From the NCBI GenBank assembly GCA_041890515.1, contig JASDWX010000088.1, forward strand, positions 1 through 53,405: a stretch of DNA of 53,405 nucleotides, read 5' to 3'. The translations under genes and the position numbers were made by a program. How positions within the stretch are numbered: position 1 is the first letter of the stretch; every line of letters starts with the position of its first letter. This stretch comes from Colwellia_A sp041890515. Lineage in GTDB: Bacteria > Pseudomonadota > Gammaproteobacteria > Enterobacterales > Alteromonadaceae. Below are positions 26,201-34,107 of the stretch, piece after piece. Below the pieces are notes generated by a model. It was not told where the DNA came from and did not search any database. It saw nothing but the letters and a program-made list of their open reading frames with translations.

Positions 26201-27424
26201 ACTTTAGAAACCAAACGTACGTTGAATAATGAACTCTCTATTCAAATTGTTGATACGGGCATCGGTATACCCAACGATCAGCTCGACAGTGTTTTCGAAA
26301 AATACAAAAGAGTTCTCAGTAAAGAAAGTGAACAAATAACAGGCGCTGGCATTGGGTTGGCTTTAATCAAAGAACTTATCATAAGCCACAGTGGTAGCAT
26401 TACCTTAACCAGCGAATTAGGACGTGGCACTTCAATCAAAGTTTTATTGCCGATTATTAACGAAGATAAAGAAAAGCAGCAGAGTAATGCCATACTGAAA
26501 AATGACCAAATAGACAATATTGTCGCCATGGAATTAATGAGTTTGACTCAACAGACAGCACTCTCACCTATAAAAAACAGTGCTAGCTTTGCTTCAAATG
26601 TACAAGATGAACAAATAAGAGTATTAATCATCGAAGACAATCCTGATATGAATCAGTATATGGTTGACTGTCTGGCTAATGATTATATGGTACTCAGTGC
26701 CTATGACGGTTTAGAAGGTGTAAACCTCGCTATTCAAGAAGTGCCCGATTTAATTATTAGTGACATTATGATGCCAGTACTTGATGGCTATCAAGCGACA
26801 CAGAAAATTAGAACACACCCAGTAACTGATCACATTCCCATTATTTTACTTACATCTCGACATGATTTAGAGAGTAAACTTAAAGGGTGGCATCACCAAG
26901 TAGATGAATATTTGACTAAGCCTTTCAATGTCGAAGAATTAAAAAGTCGTATTGAGAATTTACTGGCCATAAGGAATATTCTTAAACGCAAAAATAATCA
27001 AAAAGCAGTAAAGTCGCCTCATATAGAACAAAAATTTTTAGATAAACTTATCGATACCGCTTCGATTGAACAGTTTAGTCAACAAGATGTTTTTATAGAA
27101 AAATTGAATGAAGTATTAGAAAAACAACACACCGATACATCGACAACGGTAAACACTGTTGCTAAAGCGATGGCGATGAGCGAGAGACAATTATTTAGGA
27201 AACTTAAAAGTGTTTTAGGTACAACGCCTACTGATTATTTGAGACGCTTTCGTTTAAAGAAAGCATGCTTGTTATTAGCGCAAGGACAAAGTGTAGTAAA
27301 TACTACTTTTGATACCGGTTTTTCTTCTCAAAGTTATTTTAGTAAGTGTTTTAAAAGTGAATATGGTTGCACACCAAGCGATTTTCAAAAAAAATTGTTA
27401 ATGAATAACGAAGAAGGCCCATAA
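23243..27424 (+). CDS. Hybrid two-component system sensor/AraC regulator (HTCS)
   Basis: This one-polypeptide signalling system has 1393 residues. In order: a signal peptide (residues 1-21); many two-component-regulator propeller repeats of the form NNxWIGTxxGL to about 680; a Y_Y_Y domain (about 715-787); a membrane helix (789-816); a DHp helix with His861 in LSHEFRTPL; a HATPase with LSNAIKYTH, DTGIGIP and GAGIGLAL; a receiver with Asp1174 in SDIMMPVLDG; and a C-terminal AraC helix-turn-helix pair (about 1290-1390). Relatives sense oligosaccharides in the periplasm and switch on polysaccharide-utilisation genes. No sugar-degrading genes are nearby, so the regulon is not evident. Ribosome site is weak; translational coupling to the upstream small gene is possible. 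Confidence 0.93.
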   Translation: MFKLLVSIFLMLQLNSHVTLASTLQKTYNVINFTTSKTRDQQTVKALTQDAHGFIWFATNSGLLGFDGLNVKKYSLQKINEKTPLEVKSLLIDSNNKLWIGTNKRLLKYNEKSETFSHVKLENSRSPLVVLNLLEDNKNNIWVGTRNSGLFKIERFPTNNNTVTHFHKSAKSPFKISSNQIRSLYQTADNNLWIGTKNGLSSYSFIHKRITHHKMNISSNIQKKITIYSILKVNDSLLLGTNIGLINFNKNNAIGSLYSSDKLLASPIYTVKYSHDKNLIIGSKSNGLMIIDPGTKEIIKLNNSQNKGSELNSNMVFSTFSDNTGNIWLGTRVGINKLTYSGNSIDLFRAQDNRSQCITSNEHHALLLDSQKNMWLGAKGQGLNFIDHTNTTCKLFNKKNINLPNISFQLIIDIKEDLSGNIWIASFNEGLIKYNPQTKIFSQLSFTDLEKTHIIQHGKIMDITVDKNNNLWLGMIEHGLIKYDQKTQTLELYGKHIAKNLQRETLSVKSIEQIRDTLWLGTTNSGLISYNPSTDQVGVFLSENKSLRIITMGQDNENNIWLGTKGSGIIKFTPKTGQYINYQDINGLADNDIFDIQVDNNNNLWIGTYNGLSMFNQQDELFTNYYEKDGMQSNDSSLGSFFDTKTGDLWLGGMNGINRIDTNTLSKKDDSSSLYLTNLKINGVIVEVTNDKKTSPLKENIITAKQLMLTHKENNFAFSFANINYLNTDKLSYQYRLAGYDHWSDVDRENLTANYTNIPAGEYQFQVRVTNNNGQWNGAETSIALLILPPWWLTTVALIIDSLLIMISIYLIIHFRTRALRNKANELERSVQHRTIELAQEKNKVEQLLDQKNEEFANLSHEFRTPLTLILGTSSQLLSSNLEDNQINRMEVIKRNGYRLLRMVDQLLNIETFRVKAISQKSLQNTGNIIKQLVDAFTDLALEKGIKLQVINIEHIYFELVDDALEKIVVNLLSNAIKYTHNSGSITLETKRTLNNELSIQIVDTGIGIPNDQLDSVFEKYKRVLSKESEQITGAGIGLALIKELIISHSGSITLTSELGRGTSIKVLLPIINEDKEKQQSNAILKNDQIDNIVAMELMSLTQQTALSPIKNSASFASNVQDEQIRVLIIEDNPDMNQYMVDCLANDYMVLSAYDGLEGVNLAIQEVPDLIISDIMMPVLDGYQATQKIRTHPVTDHIPIILLTSRHDLESKLKGWHHQVDEYLTKPFNVEELKSRIENLLAIRNILKRKNNQKAVKSPHIEQKFLDKLIDTASIEQFSQQDVFIEKLNEVLEKQHTDTSTTVNTVAKAMAMSERQLFRKLKSVLGTTPTDYLRRFRLKKACLLLAQGQSVVNTTFDTGFSSQSYFSKCFKSEYGCTPSDFQKKLLMNNEEGP

Positions 27425-27456
27425 CGCAAAAACCCTAAGTTAACGCCACCAATAAC

Positions 27457-28221
27457 TTACAGTGAATAACCTTCAAGCAATATATTCCAATCTTCTTTTG
27501 TCCAATGAAAAACAGGTAGATTGTTTTTTTCTTTTTCAAAAGAACGAAGTAATCTTGCGATATTTGCTTGTTGCCAAGCTGAAGAAACAGCACGCTGTTC
27601 ACCACGATCGAAATCAATCAACCACACCTGATTTTTATCATCTAATAAAATATTATGGCTATTTAAATCATGGTGATAAATACCTGCATGATGAAAACGA
27701 CGTATAACCTTACCGATTTCTCGCCAAACCTCTCCGGTTAATTCACCTTTTGATAAAGCTGCCACCAAATCTTGGGCATGCTCAATACGAGAAGATAATA
27801 AGTCTGCTTGATAAAAAAGCCCTTTTTTAGTCACTCGAAACGCAATCGGTTTTGGCGCCGGTAATGCCAACGACTGTAAAATATCTAAAAGTTGGTATTC
27901 CTGTGCAGCACGTGTGTTTTTTTGTCCTATAAATAAATACTTATCGTTAATAATTTTACCGATTAAACCACCCCGATAATAATGACGTAAAACCCATTGT
28001 TGATTTTTTGGTGACTTTGAATCTAACGAATTATATTGAATAAACCAAGTCGTACCACGGCCTTGGGCACTACCGGTTATTGCCTTTTTATCTTGCCAAT
28101 ATTTACTATTTAGCATTTCGGGAGAAAAATCATCAATCGCATTCGCGTTATAACGACAATAAACATTACCTTCTTGATAAGTTTTTTCTTGGTAGGGTTT
28201 TACAATTGCTGACTTGTTCAA
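27457..28221 (-). CDS. kdkA: 3-deoxy-D-manno-octulosonic acid (Kdo) kinase
   Basis: KdkA phosphorylates the single Kdo of lipid A-Kdo at the inner membrane. The 254-residue protein has the kinase-like motifs HHDLNSHNILLD (catalytic Asp and Asn) and LIDFDRG (metal-binding Asp), and the family N-terminus with GRGTTWFI and RHYYRGG. The start is TTG at 28221, with no good ribosome site and no in-frame ATG near, so the exact start is uncertain. It is divergent from a GT9 glycosyltransferase 52 bp away, a common LPS-core arrangement. waaA, which makes its substrate, is 3 kb to the right. Confidence 0.92.
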   Translation of the reverse strand: MNKSAIVKPYQEKTYQEGNVYCRYNANAIDDFSPEMLNSKYWQDKKAITGSAQGRGTTWFIQYNSLDSKSPKNQQWVLRHYYRGGLIGKIINDKYLFIGQKNTRAAQEYQLLDILQSLALPAPKPIAFRVTKKGLFYQADLLSSRIEHAQDLVAALSKGELTGEVWREIGKVIRRFHHAGIYHHDLNSHNILLDDKNQVWLIDFDRGEQRAVSSAWQQANIARLLRSFEKEKNNLPVFHWTKEDWNILLEGYSL

Positions 28222-28273
28222 GATAATAGGCTCAATTCAAATACTTTATATGCTCTATTGTGGTGATTCCTTT

Positions 28274-29347
28274 ATGCTGGGTCAATTAACAGCGCCAAAA
28301 AATTTATGTTTATTACGTTTATCGGCTATTGGAGACGTTTGTCATGCCGTGGCGATGGTGCAACAAATTCAACGTTATTACCCAAATACTAAAATAACGT
28401 GGGTGATAGGCAAAGTTGAAGCTAATTTATTACAAGGATTACCCAACGTAGAATTTGTCATTTTTGATAAAAAAGCAGGATTGAAAGGTTATAAGGATTT
28501 ACGCACTAAACTTACACATCAAAAATTTGATGTGTTGTTGCACATGCAAGTAGCCTTACGTGCTAGTTTGGCAAGCTTATGCATTAAGGCAAAAGTAAAA
28601 ATTGGCTTTGATCGTAAACGCGCAAAAGAAGGCCAATGGCTTTTCACCAATAAAAAAATTGTCGCCCAACATGAACCACATGTACTAGACGGTTTTATGG
28701 GATTTGCAGAAGCTATCGGTGTTCCTACAGAAAGTCCTTATTGGCAAATGCCCATTGGTGATGTAAATGAGCTTTGGGCAAGTGAACTCCTCTCATTGAC
28801 ATCAGATCAACCTATCGCCGTTATTTCTCCTGCGGCAAGTAAAGCAGAAAGAAACTGGCATTCAGAAGGTTATGCAAAAACAGCCGATTATTTAACACAG
28901 TTAGGCTTTCAAGTGGTTATTTGTGGTGGGCCAACCACATTAGAACAATTATTAGCCACTGAAATTATCAGTTTCAGTAAATGCGATATTGTTAACTTAG
29001 TGGGAAAAACTAATTTAAAACAACTTCTTGCCATTCTTAAACTTTCGCATTTGGTGATTGCACCAGACACTGGCCCTGCACATATGGCCGTAACTGTTGG
29101 TACGCCTGTTATTGGTTTATACGCGCACAGTAACCCTTCTCGCACTGGCCCTTATTTATATCAAAACTATGTCGTCAGCTGCTATCAACATACCGTACAA
29201 GAACAATACAAACAGAAACTTGAACACTTACCTTGGGGCATTCGCGCAAAAGGCAGTGACTTAATGAATGGCATTACTTTTACACAAGTGAAAGAAAAGC
29301 TCTTACTGCTCATTGAAGAACATTACCCAGAATTCATCATCAAATAA
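28274..29347 (+). CDS. Glycosyltransferase family 9 (LPS heptosyltransferase-like)
   Basis: This GT9 enzyme resembles WaaC/WaaF and would add a heptose or another sugar to the inner core of LPS on the cytoplasmic side of the membrane. It shows the N-terminal LLRLSAIGDVCHAVAMVQQI motif, the acceptor region, and the C-terminal nucleotide-sugar site with LIVGKTN-like and VIAPDTGPAHMAVTVGTPVIGLY. The open frame extends to 28214, but ATG 28274 places the GT9 motif at the usual distance, giving 357 residues. It sits beside kdkA. WaaC versus WaaF versus a related transferase cannot be decided by eye. Confidence 0.87.
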   Translation: MLGQLTAPKNLCLLRLSAIGDVCHAVAMVQQIQRYYPNTKITWVIGKVEANLLQGLPNVEFVIFDKKAGLKGYKDLRTKLTHQKFDVLLHMQVALRASLASLCIKAKVKIGFDRKRAKEGQWLFTNKKIVAQHEPHVLDGFMGFAEAIGVPTESPYWQMPIGDVNELWASELLSLTSDQPIAVISPAASKAERNWHSEGYAKTADYLTQLGFQVVICGGPTTLEQLLATEIISFSKCDIVNLVGKTNLKQLLAILKLSHLVIAPDTGPAHMAVTVGTPVIGLYAHSNPSRTGPYLYQNYVVSCYQHTVQEQYKQKLEHLPWGIRAKGSDLMNGITFTQVKEKLLLLIEEHYPEFIIK

Positions 29348-29391
29348 CATTTCACTCAAAATCCGCTTCAAATGAATCAAAATTAGAACAC

Positions 29392-29418
29392 AGGCCTTAT
29401 TTCATTTTAATAAAGCCT
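29392..29418 (+). terminator. Possible terminator after the GT9 gene
   Basis: AGGCcTTATT / AATAAaGCCT (29392-29401 with 29409-29418) forms a stem with one mismatch, 45 bp past the stop. The T-tract is poor, so this is a weak call. Confidence 0.4.
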
Positions 29419-29493
29419 AACTTTGTCTGCCTTACTTTTCCACCAAAAATAGCCTCATGAATAAACACGAATGAGTAACATCAACTGAACTAA

Positions 29494-30002
29494 TTCAATA
29501 ATCTGAATCGCATTACCTTGAATCATCCTGAGTGGTTTAGTGAAAGAAAAGTGGACATTAACGAGAAAGCGTTAATTGTTGATTTTTTGCTGATTAAAAG
29601 TCCACCTTTATCTCCACAATAACTTGTTAATATAACCGAGTACGTAGAAAATAAACTATCGATATCTTTAAAAAATTCGGTTATCGAAAGTAACGAAGAT
29701 GAAGTGTTTTATAACATTAAAAAGGCAATTAAAAACACAGCTATCTCCATGATTTAGTCAGTGGAAAACTTTTTTTTGAGCATACTGACTAAGGTTGGTG
29801 GGCGCTGATGAATGACTTATATAAAGGAAGAAACACCAGTGTTTTTTGAGGATGGATTATTGATATCTCCAGCGCTCTTTGTATTATATTCGCCATCATT
29901 GGGTTTATTTTAGCGATGCCACAAAGGTGATTTAACCAGACATTATCGGTTAGCTTAACTGTTACTGTAGCCCTGATCATGACGTCAATATTATGGGCTT
30001 AA
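29494..30002 (+). pseudogene. Pseudogene of a PepSY-associated membrane protein
   Basis: Translated pieces match PepSY-associated TM-helix proteins. RITLNHPEWFSERKVDIN comes first, then after an in-frame TAA (29620) a stretch including VNITEYVENKLSISLKNSV, then a TAG (29755). A frame change precedes WWALMNDLYKGRNTSVF, a TGA (29847) follows, then GWIIDISSALCIIFAIIGF, and near the end TLSVSLTVTVALIMTSILWA with a final TAA at 30000. The family's N-terminal membrane helix is not recognisable upstream. At least three stops and one frameshift make it non-functional. It is the first of three decayed genes in a row; intact relatives accompany DUF2271 and DUF4198 genes, often near TonB-dependent receptors. 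Confidence 0.85.
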
Positions 30003-30057
30003 TGAAATTAACATTATCACGATCACTCTTGTTGAATGATCACCTAAAGGCACTTGT

Positions 30058-30433
30058 ATGAAAACGAACATAATTGGGTTAACACTACTGCTTTTAACCT
30101 TTAATAAGTTTTACCGCGGTTGCAACCTCGAATAATTCGGCATATACAAAATTGAATATTGATCTGACGTTAAAACAAAAACTTGGCGAGTATCACCCAC
30201 CCTACGTCGCGAGTTGGATTGAAAATTCACAGGGCAAGTTGGTACGCACACTTTTACTTTAGCGTGAACAAGCGAAATGGTTAAAAGATATTCGTCGATG
30301 GCGGAGAGCGATGAAAAAGAATCACTGCAAAAAGGTAAATATACCTTATTTATTGAAGTGGTCAGAGAAAACGACATTTACGCTAGCAGCCACCAATGAG
30401 ATTGATGAGATGAAATTTTCAGTCACGCCTTAA
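30058..30433 (+). pseudogene. Pseudogene of a DUF2271 secreted protein
   Basis: A start (ATG 30058, AAAGG upstream) opens a signal-peptide-like stretch (MKTNIIGLTLLLLTF), then a frameshift leads into the DUF2271 signature: HPPYVASWIENSQGKLVRTL, a TAG (30260) where a Trp codon is expected, and EQAKWLKDIRRW. The middle of the domain is missing. QKGKYTLFIEVVREN appears in another frame, and NEIDEMKFSVTP in a third before the TAA at 30431. Stop, frameshifts and an internal deletion show decay. DUF2271 proteins are periplasmic and of uncertain function, usually next to PepSY-TM and DUF4198 genes. Confidence 0.85.
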
Positions 30434-30490
30434 TCATTTTATTAGCTTTATTAACTGAATGAACACAAAAGCTAACGTGGAATACTTATT

Positions 30491-31211
30491 ATGAATATAA
30501 GAAAAATTATCGCGTTAACATTAACCTGTGCAATTAGCACACAAACGTTCGCTCATTCTCGTTGGGTTTTACCGACACACTTTAATTTGTCTGCTAAAAA
30601 TGGCGAATGGATCATGCTTGATATTACGGCGTCGAATGAAACCTTTAATGTTGATAAAGCAAGGGGTGCAGATCTTGTAAAGGTTATAATGCCTGATGAA
30701 AAAATCTCTAGACCTTCATCAACTTATAAAGGACATCGCAAAAGTGTCGCTGATTACTTCTAACAAGGATCCGGTACTTATAAAATTACCAATAATAGTA
30801 ATGCAGCCTACATGACTACCTATGAAATTGACGGCGACCGTAAAAGGTTATGGGCTAATAAAACATAACTTGGTGATAAATTGCCAAAAGATGCCAAAGC
30901 AATACAAATCACTTACCGTTACACATCCGTCAAACATTGCTGGAAATGAAAAGGTAACGTTTAAATTTTTATTCAATGGCAAAGCCCAAAAAAATGTTTC
31001 TGTAGAAATTACGGCTAATGGCGTTCGTTATAGAGATACCCCGAATACGTTAAAATTGCTCTCTAATGCAAAAGGCGAAATCACTTTTACACCCCAACAT
31101 GCGGGGCGATATTTACTCGTTGCTGAGCATGAAGAAAATACACCAAAATCAGCTTTAGCAGACAAACGAATGGGTAGGGTGTTTTTAACGTTTGAAGCCC
31201 AACTTAATTAA
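30491..31211 (+). pseudogene. Pseudogene of a DUF4198 periplasmic protein
   Basis: The N-terminal part (signal peptide, then HSRWVLPTHFNLSAKNGEWI, typical of DUF4198) runs to an in-frame TAA at 30761. The same frame continues after it with QGSGTYKITNNSNAAYMTTY to another TAA at 30866. A frameshift with a probable deletion leads to the C-terminal half (LTVTHPSNIAGNEKVTFKFL, ANGVRYRDTPNTLKL) in the frame that ends at 31211. Two stops plus a frameshift make it a pseudogene. The C-terminal frame is open from 30822 but lacks the signal peptide. It completes the decayed three-gene cluster. Confidence 0.87.
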
Positions 31212-31226
31212 ACATTTATTGCGTTG

Positions 31227-32528
31227 CTATATTAACTTCAATAATTGCTTCAAGGTGCGTTGACTTGCGCCTTGGTTCTCAGTCACAACGCGGTGGGCAC
31301 TTTCCCCGAGTGCTTGCTGAGTTTCTTCTGACATTAAAATTGCGTTAATTTCATGAAATAACTCATCACAAATATTTCTATCATCCGAATCACCTTTATC
31401 CTCGAGCTGAACAATGCCTTTTTCTGCGATGAGTTGCTGCATTACTTCAGCAAAGTTACTCATATTAGGACCAACAACAATGGGCTTTTTAAATAATGCC
31501 GGCTCGAGTGGATTGTGTCCACCAATCGCTGAAAAACTTCCACCCATCGTTACTACACTAGCTAAAGCACAAATGGGTAAAAGTTCTCCTAACGTATCAA
31601 GTAACCAGATTTGTTTGTCACTCGTCACCTTTTCTTGAGTACTTCTACGCGTAATAGAATACCCCCGGTCATGGCACAGCTCTGCTACTTCATTAAAACG
31701 TTCGGGGTGACGCGGTACAATGATTAATAATAATTTGGGGACGTTTTTTAGCAGTAAAGCAAAAGCATTTAACGCAATTTTTTCATCACCTTTATGCGTG
31801 CTGGCAACAACCCAAATTAATCGTTCGTCTTCAACAAAGCGAGCAAGCTCTTGCTGTTTATCTTTTACCGCTTGATTAACACTGATATCAAACTTTACAT
31901 TTCCTGATATTTGACAGCGAGAAGCATCGGCACCTAAGGCTAAAAAATTATCATAATTTACTTGGCTTTGACAAAGTACTTTATCAAAACTATTAATGGT
32001 GGGAGTGATCAACCAAGCTATTTTGCTATAACTGTTCATTGATTTTTGTGATAAACGGCCATTAATTAATAAAAGCTTTATACCGTGATTTCGACTTTGT
32101 GCGATTAAGTTAGGCCACAATTCTGTTTCCATAAACACCATTGCTTTGGGTTTTAGTTTATTCAAAAAGGCCGCTATACAGAAAGTACTATCAAGGGGTA
32201 AATAACAATGTTGAACACGATCACCAAAAAGTTTGCTGACTTGTTCTGAACCTGTTGGGGTAAAAGTTGTTACGGTTATAACAGTTTTAGGTTTAGTTTC
32301 AAGTAATTGCATGATAAAACTTTTAAGCGCAATCACTTCACCAACACTCGCCGCATGAACAATAATGCCACCCGATTTTAGCTCTCTAGGCAACAAGCCA
32401 AAACGTTCACTTAAACGTTGTCTGTAAGCTGTTTGCTTTATGGAGCGTAAAAGCAGTAACAACCAAATAACAGGTAATACACAAAGAAAAAAAAGTCGAT
32501 ATAACATCAAGGAAAATTGATAGCGCAC
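31227..32528 (-). CDS. waaA: Kdo transferase (lipid IVA 3-deoxy-D-manno-octulosonate transferase)
   Basis: WaaA transfers Kdo from CMP-Kdo to lipid IVA at the inner membrane. The 433 residues show the N-terminal membrane helix (about residues 6-27), RQRLSERFGLLP, the GT30 motifs HAASVGEVIALK and FMETELWPNLI, and the C-terminal donor site with GGSFSAIGGHNPLEPA. All are expected for a complete WaaA. With kdkA present, the organism probably makes a mono-Kdo, phosphorylated core, as in Haemophilus and Vibrio; this is family inference. It is convergent with the DUF4198 pseudogene. Confidence 0.95.
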   Translation of the reverse strand: MRYQFSLMLYRLFFLCVLPVIWLLLLLRSIKQTAYRQRLSERFGLLPRELKSGGIIVHAASVGEVIALKSFIMQLLETKPKTVITVTTFTPTGSEQVSKLFGDRVQHCYLPLDSTFCIAAFLNKLKPKAMVFMETELWPNLIAQSRNHGIKLLLINGRLSQKSMNSYSKIAWLITPTINSFDKVLCQSQVNYDNFLALGADASRCQISGNVKFDISVNQAVKDKQQELARFVEDERLIWVVASTHKGDEKIALNAFALLLKNVPKLLLIIVPRHPERFNEVAELCHDRGYSITRRSTQEKVTSDKQIWLLDTLGELLPICALASVVTMGGSFSAIGGHNPLEPALFKKPIVVGPNMSNFAEVMQQLIAEKGIVQLEDKGDSDDRNICDELFHEINAILMSEETQQALGESAHRVVTENQGASQRTLKQLLKLI

Positions 32529-32655
32529 AAAAAAAGCTCTTTAGTAGTTAATGCAAGCAGTATAGCCATTAAAGTAAACAATAAAAATACCCAAAGCTGA
32601 TTGAGTTTGTTATTGTCTATACTACAAGAATGGAATCAAATAGCAGCCAAATAAA

Positions 32656-33486
32656 ATGAGTGGATTTATTGACAGCAAGGGATTATTGAATCGATTAGTC
32701 GCTTTAACGAGCTTTCTTTTTGTTGTGCCTTTTTTATCAGCACAAGAATTTTCTGCCCCCGTGAATAATCAGCAAAATAATACGCCTATAATCGCAATAA
32801 AATCTCCAGAATCAATTAAATTTGCTGTCGATGACAATTTTTCATTATCAGGAGCATTTTATCTCGGTGATGCGCTTGGTGCGGGTGTATTACTCCTTCA
32901 TGACTGCTCTCACAGTAGTAAAAGCTATTCTGTGCTGGGAGAATTATTAGCCGAACAAGGGATTAATGCACTTGCTATTGATTTTCGAGGTTATGGATCC
33001 AGTACATCCGAACTATTTTCTAATAAAGCCTTAAAACTAAAAGTAAAAAATATTGTTAGCTATCAAGCTGAAGTCGCCATGCTTACATCATATTGGGAAA
33101 AAGATGTACTTTACGCTTATAATTATTTACGCAGTAAAATAGGTAATGAACAGCCTATTTCTATTGTAGCAAGTGGCTGCGCGGTAAATGAAGCCGTTCA
33201 ATTAGCGGATAAAATGCGTGTTAATAGCTTTGTTATTCTTTCTCCCATCATGGATTATATGGAAAAAGAGCATTATAAAAACTTAATGGATATCCCTACC
33301 TATTTTGTCAGTTCTGCGCATCATGCCGATAGCTTTTTAACCGCTCAAGAATTATTTTCATGGAATGGTGATAGCCGCTCTACAACACAGGTTTTTAAAG
33401 GTGTTAATCAAGGCCACAATTTATTACGCCGTAATAAGTTTTTGGCACAAAACCTTGCTACATGGCTTCTTGGAACAATGAAGTAA
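32656..33486 (+). CDS. Exported alpha/beta-hydrolase-fold protein, nucleophile apparently lost
   Basis: This 276-residue protein has a signal peptide (about residues 10-29) and an alpha/beta-hydrolase fold: LLLHDCSHSSKSYSVLGELL, ALAIDFRGYGSS, and a C-terminal His in GVNQGHNLL. The nucleophile elbow, which in close relatives reads like GASIGAN, reads ASGCAVN (residues 172-178), putting Gly174 where Ser is expected, with Cys175 next to it. It may be a non-enzymatic member, or may use the cysteine. No ribosome site stands out. It is divergent from waaA and convergent with the Lrp-type regulator; function unknown. Confidence 0.75.
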   Translation: MSGFIDSKGLLNRLVALTSFLFVVPFLSAQEFSAPVNNQQNNTPIIAIKSPESIKFAVDDNFSLSGAFYLGDALGAGVLLLHDCSHSSKSYSVLGELLAEQGINALAIDFRGYGSSTSELFSNKALKLKVKNIVSYQAEVAMLTSYWEKDVLYAYNYLRSKIGNEQPISIVASGCAVNEAVQLADKMRVNSFVILSPIMDYMEKEHYKNLMDIPTYFVSSAHHADSFLTAQELFSWNGDSRSTTQVFKGVNQGHNLLRRNKFLAQNLATWLLGTMK

Positions 33487-33500
33487 CCTCAAATACACTG

Positions 33501-33929
33501 TTACTTTTCAAAAACCGTGTCGAGAATAATAGAAGAATTTGTCCGCTCTATACCTTCTAAAGAACAAACCATATTCAGAATTTCATTTAACTTTTCTAAT
33601 GTTTGCGCTTGAATTGTCGCTAATAAATCGTACTCACCGCTAATAGAATAAATATGGCTGATGTTGTGAATTTTTCTTAAAGCGATACAAATATTTCGCC
33701 TTAAATTAGGGTTCACTTTTAGTGACACATTTGCTGAAATTAATTTATTACTATATTCACTGCCTAAAACAATACTATACGCTTTTATAACACCACTATT
33801 TTCTAATTTTGTTAAGCGGTTTTGTATAGCAGTGCGTGAAACTCCCGTTGCTCTAGCAATATCGGAAACACTTGCTCGGGCGTTACACCTTAATATAGAA
33901 AGCAGTTCTTCATCTTTTTCTGTGATCAT
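33501..33929 (-). CDS. Lrp/AsnC-family transcriptional regulator
   Basis: This 142-residue regulator has an N-terminal AsnC helix-turn-helix (VSDIARATGVSRTAIQNRLTKLENSGVIKAY, read in parts) and a C-terminal RAM effector domain (IYSISGEYDLLATIQAQTLEKLNEIL). It diverges from kbl-tdh with 178 bp between, so it probably controls threonine catabolism, perhaps sensing an amino acid. That is inferred from position; the global Lrp regulator is a different subgroup and this looks like a local one. Confidence 0.9.
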   Translation of the reverse strand: MITEKDEELLSILRCNARASVSDIARATGVSRTAIQNRLTKLENSGVIKAYSIVLGSEYSNKLISANVSLKVNPNLRRNICIALRKIHNISHIYSISGEYDLLATIQAQTLEKLNEILNMVCSLEGIERTNSSIILDTVFEK

Positions 33930-34107
33930 GTTAAATACTCGATAACTCCGTCAAAAACCAATTAGACACCAATAATAGTCATTTTAACAGCCTTACATGT
34001 CACTTTACCTAATGAAAGAAGCATTAATTTAACTAGTGTCACTTTCTTAAAAGTTGGTCTAGGATAATAATACTATTATTATTCGAACCTATTAATAAGG
34101 AATTGTT

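Noticed and set aside
29789..29980. Minus-strand open frame of 63 codons inside the decayed region
   Set aside because: It lies opposite the recognisable PepSY-TM remnant, whose plus-strand translation is family-like; the minus frame is a shadow.
30111..30377. Minus-strand open frame of 88 codons
   Set aside because: It is the antisense of the DUF2271 pseudogene and has no protein-like features.
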